A stretch of 6,810 bases of DNA, taken from contig DIZV01000162.1 in assembly GCA_002427995.1 (NCBI GenBank), forward strand, positions 6,949-13,758, given 5' to 3'. The notes below the pieces were generated by a model. That model saw only the letters and a list, made by a program, of their open reading frames with translations. It was not told the DNA's origin and made no database searches. Positions within the stretch are counted from its first letter, which is position 1; each line of letters begins with the position of its first letter. This document shows, piece by piece, positions 1-5,094 of the stretch. The position numbers and the translations under genes were made by a program. The DNA comes from Chloroflexi bacterium UBA6019. Its GTDB lineage: Bacteria > Chloroflexota > Dormibacteria > Dormibacterales > Dormibacteraceae.

Positions 1-1083
1 CGCTCGCTGCGACTCGACCCGCAGCTGCCGCGCAAGGTCGCCGACAACTGGGACGTGATCTGCATCGCGCCCGACCACCCGATGGGGCTGGGGGACTACT
101 CGCGCTTCGTCCGCAAGCACCGCAACTACTTCGCCCTCACCGGCACCGGGGAGATCGAATCCGGTGTCTCCCATGTCGATGCGACGCTCTCGCCTTTCGG
201 ACCTCCGCCTCCGCAGCAGGTCGATGGCCTCAACGCCCGCCTGCTCGCCCAGCCGGAGAGGCGGGAGGAGGTCTACAACCGCTGGGGGATCGGCGCGCCC
301 TACCAGAACCTCCCGACGCAGACCCTTCGGGTCCGATTCGGCCGCTCTCCCGGGCTCGCCCGGCGCCCGCTTCACTCGACCGCTTCGGGCCTTGGGGCCG
401 CGCCCTCGATCACGGGCCGGCTCCTCGGGACGCTCCTGGCGGGAAGCGGCGCCTACGGCCTCGGGCTGGCCCTCGGGCAGGACTTCCTGGGGCCGGCCGC
501 GGGGCTGGTGCTGATCGGCGCCGGCCTCGAGTGGACCGCCGCTTCGATCCGCGGCTACCTGCGTCGGGTCGGGCCGGCGGCCACGCTCGAGAGCCTCGCC
601 GCCGCGGTCGCCGAGGCACTGTCCGGGGCCGGCCTGGTCGACCCGTCAGTCGCGGCGGCGTCCGTGCGCGTGACCGCCCAGCCGGACGGTTACTACCGCT
701 GCTACCTGGCAGGGGCCGCGCTGGATGATTCGACGCTGTTCGCCGCGGCGCTCGACGAGCTGCTCGCTCCGCTCGGCCAGCCGCGCTACATCGTCCCCCG
801 CTACATCCTGCGGGAGCCCCGTTCGACCCTCGGCGCGCTCGCCCTCCTGGTCCGGGGGGCGGCGGCTCCCCGGCGTGGCGACGCCGTCGTCTACCACGCG
901 GTGCCGTCGGTGCTGGCCGTCAACCGCGACCGCGCCGCGATCTTCGGGCGGGCCTGGAACCGGCACGTCAGCGCGGGAGAGCCGATCTTCGAGCAGGAGC
1001 CGCGGGCGGCGGCGGTGATCGAGCTGCAGCGCGGGGAGGACCCCTTTGACGTCCTCACCCAGATCCGGACGCTATGGGAATGA
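1..1083 (+). CDS. C-terminal part of an unidentified protein with two hydrophobic helices (5' end outside window)
   Basis: The frame is open from the first base (RSLRLDPQLP...) and ends at TGA 1081-1083, giving 360 visible codons. The GTG at 55 is internal: coding-like sequence continues upstream of it without a stop, so the gene starts outside the window. After a polar region rich in aromatic and charged residues (through GDYSRFVRKHRNYF), two hydrophobic stretches lie at about nt 421-474 and 487-534, joined by a short GQDF turn, which suggests a membrane hairpin or a buried helical pair. A soluble alpha/beta-looking tail follows, with a repeated YIVPRYIL pattern and a VYHAVPSVLAVNRDRA segment. 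I do not recognise it firmly. The overall look faintly recalls the C-terminal extension of large actinobacterial helicase-like proteins, but no helicase motif is visible here, so this is only a guess. It converges with the DinB-type gene. Confidence 0.72.
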   Translation, partial: RSLRLDPQLPRKVADNWDVICIAPDHPMGLGDYSRFVRKHRNYFALTGTGEIESGVSHVDATLSPFGPPPPQQVDGLNARLLAQPERREEVYNRWGIGAPYQNLPTQTLRVRFGRSPGLARRPLHSTASGLGAAPSITGRLLGTLLAGSGAYGLGLALGQDFLGPAAGLVLIGAGLEWTAASIRGYLRRVGPAATLESLAAAVAEALSGAGLVDPSVAAASVRVTAQPDGYYRCYLAGAALDDSTLFAAALDELLAPLGQPRYIVPRYILREPRSTLGALALLVRGAAAPRRGDAVVYHAVPSVLAVNRDRAAIFGRAWNRHVSAGEPIFEQEPRAAAVIELQRGEDPFDVLTQIRTLWE

Positions 1084-1101
1084 GACGAGGTTCTCCGCGG
1101 C

Positions 1102-2094
1102 TTACGGCAGCGGCTGGAGCGCGCCCTCCGCCAAGCCATAGCCCCAGACATCGAGGTCGGTGACGTCCAGCCGGTGGCTCAGCAGCACGGTGCCGGCGTG
1201 CGTGCGGTGATCGTTGCCGTGGTGGATGGCCTGGAGAACGACGACCCAGGCCGGTGAGTGGCCGCCCTCGCGGCGTTCGATCATCGCGTCGAAGTCCGGC
1301 CCCGAGTCCAGGTAGGCGAGCCAACCCTCGCGCTGTGGCGCCAGGTGCTCGAGCAGCGGCCCGGGCCCGCCGGCCTCGAGCGGAGGCCGCAGCCGACCAC
1401 CCCGCAGGCGCGAAAGGTACGAGCGATCCGCTGAGAGGAGGTGGTCGAGCGTCGCGTCGAGCGACCCGTAGGTGCCGGGAGCCGAGAGTGCCAGCTGTTC
1501 TGGGGAAAGTTCGCGACAGGTCTCGAGCAGCCGTTCGGTAGCCCAGAGGTGATGACCGAAAAACCGCCGCAGCAGCGTGGCCCACCAGTCCCGGATGGCC
1601 GCGTCTCCCGCGACCTCAGCCGTCCCCTCCTCCGCGAAGGCCCAACCGTCCAGCCAAGGGCACTCGACGCCGTGGCGGGTCAGCACGGTGGCGACCTGGG
1701 TGCGGTGATCATCGCCGTGGTGCACGGACTGCACCAGCGGGAGCCAGTCCGGCATCAGTTCGGGGTCGTCTCCGCGCTGGTAGGGGAGGACCAGCTCCGG
1801 GTCCCGGTCTCCGTCGAGGGCCGCCGTCCAGCGCTCCGCCAGCCATCGACCTGGGTCCCGCAGATCGCTCAACGATCGAGGCCTCGTCTCCACCACGCGG
1901 TCCTCGGGCTTTTCGCCGGTGAGCAGCCGCAGATACCCCGTCTCGGCGCCCAGGATGTGGTTGAACATCGGCTCGATCCCGCCGTAGACATCCGCCTCGG
2001 CGGGGGCCGCCGCTTCCGGCCGTCCCTGGCAGAACTCGAGCAGCCGCTCGGTGGCCCAGGCGTTGCGGCGGAAGAGCGCGAGGACCGGGTGCAC
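1102..2094 (-). CDS. Tandem (two-domain) DinB-family metal-dependent protein
   Basis: A 330-residue protein made of two DinB/YfiT-like four-helix domains, about twice the usual single-domain length (150-180). Domain 1 is roughly residues 1-155 and domain 2 roughly 168-325. Each has the family's three-histidine metal site: H46 with the H126-x3-H130 pair (HHGDDHRT), and H218 with the H292-x3-H296 pair (HHGNDHRT). Both domains open with the identical octapeptide WATERLLE (13-20, 184-191) and close with a similar Trp-rich segment (PWLDGWAF, DLDVWGYG). DinB-fold proteins include thiol-dependent transferases (bacillithiol, mycothiol) and uncharacterised stress proteins, so the reaction is unknown. 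The start is GTG at 2092-2094. An in-frame TGA lies 15 bases upstream and the next Met (43) would remove the first helix, so GTG is the only plausible start. Its ribosome site is weak. No signal peptide or membrane segment, so cytoplasmic. Confidence 0.93.
   Translation of the reverse strand: MHPVLALFRRNAWATERLLEFCQGRPEAAAPAEADVYGGIEPMFNHILGAETGYLRLLTGEKPEDRVVETRPRSLSDLRDPGRWLAERWTAALDGDRDPELVLPYQRGDDPELMPDWLPLVQSVHHGDDHRTQVATVLTRHGVECPWLDGWAFAEEGTAEVAGDAAIRDWWATLLRRFFGHHLWATERLLETCRELSPEQLALSAPGTYGSLDATLDHLLSADRSYLSRLRGGRLRPPLEAGGPGPLLEHLAPQREGWLAYLDSGPDFDAMIERREGGHSPAWVVVLQAIHHGNDHRTHAGTVLLSHRLDVTDLDVWGYGLAEGALQPLP
1522..1546 (-). repeat. 25-nt near-identical direct repeat, copy in DinB domain 2
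   Basis: This 25-base stretch matches 2035-2059 at 23 of 25 positions. It encodes the WATERLLE first helix of the second DinB domain. It is a DNA-level trace of the internal duplication rather than a mobile repeat. Confidence 0.8.
2035..2059 (-). repeat. 25-nt near-identical direct repeat, copy in DinB domain 1
   Basis: Partner of 1522-1546 (23/25 identical), encoding the same WATERLLE octapeptide in the first DinB domain. A second, weaker pair (about 27 of 32 bases) lies at 1202-1233 and 1700-1731, over the HHG-x-DHRT metal-binding helices. Both pairs are in register with a head-to-tail gene duplication. Confidence 0.75.
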
Positions 2095-2157
2095 GCCTGC
2101 CAGAGTAAATCAGGGTCTCTGCCGGCCGGCGTCAGCCCGCAACTACGAGAGGGCGAG

Positions 2158-2188
2158 AAAAAAGGGACCGCGCGCGGCGCGGCCCCTT
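2158..2188 (-). terminator. Rho-independent terminator after the YceI gene
   Basis: Read on the minus strand, a GC-rich arm (2186-2177, GGGGCCGCGC) pairs with GCGCGGTCCC (2173-2164) around a 3-base loop (2174-2176). That is ten base pairs with one G-U wobble. Two A-T pairs (2187-2188 with 2163-2162) can extend the stem into the tract. Six T residues (2163-2158) follow directly. It begins about 23 bases after the YceI stop and lies upstream of the DinB-type gene, so the DinB gene probably needs its own promoter or read-through. On the plus strand no T tract follows, so the terminator looks one-directional. Confidence 0.9.
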
Positions 2189-2211
2189 CGCTTCGGAGTG
2201 ATCGGCGGCGG

Positions 2212-2766
2212 TCAGGCGGCCGTCTCGGCACGGACCTTGGCGGCGGCCACGAAGGCGGCCTCGACCTCGATCTTGATCTCCTCGCTGACCAGGAAGCCTC
2301 CGGTCTCGAGGGCCATGTTCCAGTTCAGGCCCCAGTCCTTGCGGTTGATGGTGCCGGTGGCGCTGACGGCGATCCGCTCCATCCCGAAGGCGTCCTTCGC
2401 GATCCTGCCCTCGACCTTGACGTCGAGCTCGATCGGGCGCGTCTCCTTGCGGATGGTCAGGTCGCCGGTCACCGCGTAGCGGTCGCCGCCCTGGGCTGCG
2501 ATCGCGGTGGGGCGGAAGGTGATCGTCGGGTAGGCGGCGGCGTCGAAGAAGTCGCCCGAGCGAAGGTGCTCGTCGCGCTTCTCGTTGCTGGAGTTGATCG
2601 AGGCAACCTGCAGGGTTACCTCGCCGCTCGCCTTGCTGTAGTCACCGTCTTCCGTCTCGACGTAGCCCTCGTACTCGGCGAAGTGCCCGCGGACGGTCGT
2701 GAAGACCATGTGCTTGGCCCTGAAGCCAAGGTCGCTGTGGTTCTTGTCGATCTCGTATCTGGTCAT
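2212..2766 (-). CDS. yceI: YceI-family (lipocalin-like, isoprenoid-binding) protein
   Basis: A 184-residue protein, the normal length for YceI without a signal peptide. Family landmarks appear in order: YEIDKNHSDLGFRAKHMVF (4-22), the SSNEKRDEHLRSGDFFDA loop (59-76), YPTITFRP (79-86), GDLTIRKETRPIELDV (101-116), and a C-terminal SATGTINRKDWGLNWN (135-150) before the last strands. YceI proteins form a lipocalin-like beta barrel that binds long isoprenoid or amphipathic lipids; some are periplasmic and base- or stress-induced. This copy has no signal peptide and should be cytoplasmic. The start is ATG 2764-2766, chosen because the family begins right there (MTRYEID) and an AGAGGA ribosome site (2776-2771) lies 4 bases upstream. 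A longer reading from 2835 would add an Arg-rich, unconserved stretch. The gene is divergent from the oxidoreductase operon and ends in a clear terminator. Confidence 0.96.
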   Translation of the reverse strand: MTRYEIDKNHSDLGFRAKHMVFTTVRGHFAEYEGYVETEDGDYSKASGEVTLQVASINSSNEKRDEHLRSGDFFDAAAYPTITFRPTAIAAQGGDRYAVTGDLTIRKETRPIELDVKVEGRIAKDAFGMERIAVSATGTINRKDWGLNWNMALETGGFLVSEEIKIEVEAAFVAAAKVRAETAA

Positions 2767-2770
2767 GTTG

Positions 2771-2785
2771 TCCTCTGTTTCCTCC
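2771..2785 (-). promoter_or_regulatory. Ribosome binding site(s) of the YceI gene
   Basis: On the minus strand AGAGGA (2776-2771) sits 4 bases before the ATG at 2766. A second purine-rich GGAGG (2785-2781) lies 14 bases before it, too far to be the main site. The close AGAGGA fixes the start at 2766 rather than at the longer reading from 2835. Confidence 0.7.
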
Positions 2786-2831
2786 GAAGCCTGGTTTCTG
2801 GATGACTGGCCGGATCGGCGTCTTCTGTCCG

Positions 2832-2861
2832 GCATTACTGAATACTTGATTGCAGAAGCAA
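2832..2861 (-). promoter_or_regulatory. Possible promoter of the YceI gene in an AT-rich island of the divergent region
   Basis: The stretch at about 2833-2868 is strikingly AT-rich for this DNA. On the minus strand TTGCTT (2861-2856) and TAATGC (2837-2832) are 18 bases apart, a fair -35 and a poor -10. A short dyad TTGC-N4-GCAA (2850-2861) overlaps the -35 and could be an operator half-palindrome. On the plus strand only a loose AATATT (2861-2866) is seen, and I cannot place a promoter for the oxidoreductase operon with confidence. The rest of 2767-2915 shows no gene; a perfect 10-base palindrome GGCCCGGGCC (2875-2884) is unremarkable at this GC content. Confidence 0.35.
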
Positions 2862-2915
2862 ATATTTCCGGGCGGGCCCGGGCCGAACGGGATGCGGGAC
2901 AATTGCTCGGAAAAG

Positions 2916-3887
2916 GTGGACCTGGCGGTGAGCATCGGAATCAGCCCGCGGCAGCCGCTGCTCGCCTTCGCCGAGCAGGTCGGCGAGCTGGAGGCGGCCG
3001 GGGTCGGCAGGGTCTGGCTGATCGACTCCCAGCTGGCGATGAAGGACGTCTACGTCGGCCTCGCCCTCGCCGCGCTGCACACCCGGACCGCGCTCCTGGG
3101 GACGGGGGTGACCAACCCGCTGACCCGCCACCCGACGGTCACCGCGACGGCCATCGCGGCCATCTCCGAGCTCTCCGGCGGGCGGGCGCTGCTCGGCGTC
3201 GGCGCCGGCGACAGCGCGGTCTACGGGATCGGCGCCCGGCCGGCCAAGGTTGCCCAGGTCGAGGAGGTGCTGCGGTTCTGGCGCGCGGTCCTCAACGGCG
3301 GCGAGGGGGAGTGGGAGGGGCGCCGCTACAGCCTTCCCCACCTGGCCGCGCCGGTGAAGCTCTACCTCGCCGTCAGCCAGCCCCGGATGTGCGCCCTCGC
3401 CGGGCGTCTGGCCGACGGTGCGATCGTGATGGGCCCCTCGACGCCGGACTTCGTCCGCCGCCAGGTGGGGTGGATCGAGGACGGTCTCCGGGAGGCGGGC
3501 CGGGACCGCGGGAAGATCGACATCTGCCTGCTGACGACGCTGGCGGAGAGCGTCGACGACGTGCGCTCGTGGGCCAGCACCGAGGCGCGCCTGATCGCCG
3601 ACTTCGCCGAGTTGCCGCCCGGCCTGGAGCCGTTCCGGGAGGAGATCCGCAAGGCCAAGGAGGACTACGACTTCAGCCAGCACCTCTCGGTCCACGCCGG
3701 CCACCGGGGGGCGGTCAGCGACGGTCTGGCGCGTGCGCTGGCCGTGGCGGGGAGTGCCGTCGATTGCTCGGCGCGCCTCCGCGAGCTGCTCGCCTGCGGA
3801 GCCGACGGCTTCATCTTTCCGCTCCCCGGAGGGGGCCGGCTGGAGCGCCTCCGCTTCCTCCGCGAGGACGTTCTCGCCGGGCTGTGA
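2916..3887 (+). CDS. LLM-class (luciferase-like) F420/flavin-dependent oxidoreductase
   Basis: A 323-residue TIM-barrel protein of the bacterial luciferase-like family, close in style to methylene-tetrahydromethanopterin reductase (Mer) and actinobacterial F420-dependent oxidoreductases. Visible landmarks are the first strand (DLAVSIGISPRQPL), AEQVGELEAAGVGRVWLIDS, the substrate/cofactor-side loop GTGVTNPLTRHPTVTATA, ELSGGRALLGVGAGDSAV, and VYLA-like YLAVSQPRMCALAGRLADGAI. The C-terminal part (GADGFIFPLPGG) completes the barrel. The family uses F420H2 or FMN for hydride transfer; which one, and the substrate, cannot be told here. I chose GTG 2916 because homologues begin at the first barrel strand. 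ATG 2892 (8 more residues) and TTG 2850 are in frame and possible, and no start has a strong ribosome site. The stop overlaps the next gene by GTGA (3884-3887), making this the first gene of a coupled operon. Confidence 0.93.
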   Translation: MDLAVSIGISPRQPLLAFAEQVGELEAAGVGRVWLIDSQLAMKDVYVGLALAALHTRTALLGTGVTNPLTRHPTVTATAIAAISELSGGRALLGVGAGDSAVYGIGARPAKVAQVEEVLRFWRAVLNGGEGEWEGRRYSLPHLAAPVKLYLAVSQPRMCALAGRLADGAIVMGPSTPDFVRRQVGWIEDGLREAGRDRGKIDICLLTTLAESVDDVRSWASTEARLIADFAELPPGLEPFREEIRKAKEDYDFSQHLSVHAGHRGAVSDGLARALAVAGSAVDCSARLRELLACGADGFIFPLPGGGRLERLRFLREDVLAGL

Positions 3888-4648
3888 AGGCGGCCCCCTT
3901 TGCCTATCACCGCCCGCGGAGCCTGGCCGAGGCCCTCGACCTCATGGCCGAGCACGGCGAGGAGGGCAAGGCTCTTGCCGGCGGCCAGAGCCTGGTGCCT
4001 CTGATGGTGTTGCGGCTTGCCCAGCCGGCGGTGCTGGTGGACCTGGCGGACGTCCCCGAGCTGCAGCATCGAGACGGCACCCGGATCGGGGCCATGGTCA
4101 CCAACGCCGCGCTCGAGCGCGACGGTTCCGGCCTTCCGCCGGTGGTCGCTGCCGCGCTGCCCCATATCGGCCATTTCCAGATTCGCAACCGGGGGACCAT
4201 CGGCGGGTCGCTGGCTCACCTCGATCCCGCCGCCGAGTGGCCCGCGCTGGCCCTCCTCCTGGAGGCGCGGCTGACCCTGCGCAGCCGCGACCGGAGCGAG
4301 CGCACCCTCGGCGCCGAGGAGTTCATGCTGGGGCCGTTGACGACCGCACTCGCGGCGGACGAGCTGCTGACCGCGGTCACCTTCCCGGAGTGGCCGTCGG
4401 GCGGCCGCTGGGGCTTTGCCGAAGTTGCCCGACGGCCCGGCGACTTCGCCCTCGCCGGGGCTGCCTGCACTGTCGTCGGCGGCCGGCGCCGAGTCGTCGT
4501 CTTCGCCACCGGCGCGCTGCCCCAACGGGTCGAGGACCCATCCGAGATTGAAGCCACCGGCGACCTCCACGCCCCCGCCGCCTATCGCGCCGCGGTCGCC
4601 ACCCGGCTCGTGGAGCGGGTCCTGATCCAGGCCGGGGAGCAGCCCTGA
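3884..4648 (+). CDS. FAD-binding (medium) subunit of a molybdenum hydroxylase, CoxM-type
   Basis: A 254-residue FAD subunit of the xanthine dehydrogenase/CO dehydrogenase family, somewhat shorter than the usual 270-290. It carries both canonical FAD motifs: AGGQSLVPLM (32-41) and RNRGTIGGSLAHLDPAAEWP (101-120). The family segment FMLGPLTTALAADELLTAV (147-165) is followed by FAEVARRPGDFALAGAA. The C-terminal helical region (about 231-250) is the typical end. The subunit takes electrons from the 2Fe-2S subunit through FAD and passes them to an acceptor. The start is GTG 3884, which overlaps the stop of the LLM gene by four bases and puts the protein start just before the conserved FAYHRPRSLAEAL. 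The same frame is open back to 2699, but that stretch lies antisense to or out of frame with clear genes and shows no conserved motif. No good ribosome site is present, in line with translational coupling. Confidence 0.95.
   Translation: MKAAPFAYHRPRSLAEALDLMAEHGEEGKALAGGQSLVPLMVLRLAQPAVLVDLADVPELQHRDGTRIGAMVTNAALERDGSGLPPVVAAALPHIGHFQIRNRGTIGGSLAHLDPAAEWPALALLLEARLTLRSRDRSERTLGAEEFMLGPLTTALAADELLTAVTFPEWPSGGRWGFAEVARRPGDFALAGAACTVVGGRRRVVVFATGALPQRVEDPSEIEATGDLHAPAAYRAAVATRLVERVLIQAGEQP
4634..4647 (+). promoter_or_regulatory. Ribosome binding site pointing to a CTG start for the 2Fe-2S subunit
   Basis: GGGGAG (4634-4639) lies 5 bases before CTG 4645-4647, whose last two bases and the following A form the TGA stop of the upstream gene (CTGA). 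The nearest standard start downstream, GTG 4693, would remove the conserved first beta strand. In the 84 bases before the CTG this frame has no ATG, GTG or TTG. Confidence 0.6.
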
Positions 4649-5094
4649 TCACCGTCAACGGCGTCCGCCACGCGGTCGACGTCGAGCCCCGGGTGACGCT
4701 CGCCGACTTCCTCCGCGACCGCCTCCGGCTGACCGGCACCCACCTCGGCTGCGAGCACGGCGTCTGCGGGGCGTGCACCGTCCTGCTCGACGGGGAGGCG
4801 GTGAGGTCGTGCCTCATCTTCGCCGTCCAGGCGGCGGGCCACCAGGTCCGGACGGTGGAGGGGCTGGCCAAGGGCGGCGAGCCGAGTCCTCTCCAGCGCG
4901 CGTTCTTGAAGCACCGCGCTCTCCAGTGCGGTTTCTGCACGCCCGGCTTTTTGACCACCGCCCAGGCCCTGCTCGACCGCGGCCTGCCGCTCGACCGGGC
5001 CAACCTGCCGGAGCTGCTGGCCGGGAACATCTGCCGCTGCACCGGCTATCAGCCGATCGTGGAGGCGATTCTCGAGGTCGCCAGCACCCGATGA
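4645..5094 (+). CDS. 2Fe-2S (small) subunit of a molybdenum hydroxylase, CoxS-type, probably starting at CTG
   Basis: A 149-residue protein if read from CTG 4645, the family's usual length. It holds two iron-sulphur domains. The N-terminal plant-ferredoxin-type cluster is C36-x4-C41-x2-C44-x11-C56 (GCEHGVCGACTVLLDG). The C-terminal helical cluster is C95-x2-C98 with C130-x-C132 (QCGFCTPG, NICRCTGYQ). All eight cysteines are present. It relays electrons from the Mo site of the large subunit to FAD of the medium subunit. The conserved N-terminal strand ITVNG directly follows the CTG, and family members commonly begin M-x-(I/V)-x-(V/L)-N-G. The first standard start, GTG 4693, would lose 16 residues of this domain. 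An ATC start at 4648 is a less likely alternative. The gene overlaps its neighbours by CTGA upstream and ATGA (5091-5094) downstream. Confidence 0.93.
   Translation: MITVNGVRHAVDVEPRVTLADFLRDRLRLTGTHLGCEHGVCGACTVLLDGEAVRSCLIFAVQAAGHQVRTVEGLAKGGEPSPLQRAFLKHRALQCGFCTPGFLTTAQALLDRGLPLDRANLPELLAGNICRCTGYQPIVEAILEVASTR

Noticed and set aside
1441..2805. 454-codon plus-strand open frame
   Set aside because: It is the antisense shadow of the DinB-type and YceI genes, crosses their terminator, and has no recognisable domain.
2767..2835. Extended N-terminus for the YceI protein (start at 2835)
   Set aside because: It would add 23 Arg/Ser-rich residues not typical of the family, while a good ribosome site precedes the ATG at 2766.
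2875..2884. Perfect 10-base palindrome GGCCCGGGCC
   Set aside because: Short GC-only palindromes are expected by chance at this base composition, and nothing around it suggests an operator.
2835..3704. 289-codon minus-strand open frame
   Set aside because: It is antisense to the LLM oxidoreductase gene, whose plus-strand product is clearly conserved.
2699..3883. Upstream part of the frame that ends at 4648 (start at 2699)
   Set aside because: The stretch before 3884 is Arg/Pro/Gly-rich, overlaps the YceI gene antisense and the LLM gene out of frame, and has no family motif. Only the part from GTG 3884 is the FAD subunit.
3665..4570. 301-codon minus-strand open frame
   Set aside because: It is antisense to the end of the LLM gene and the FAD-subunit gene, with low-complexity composition and no motif.
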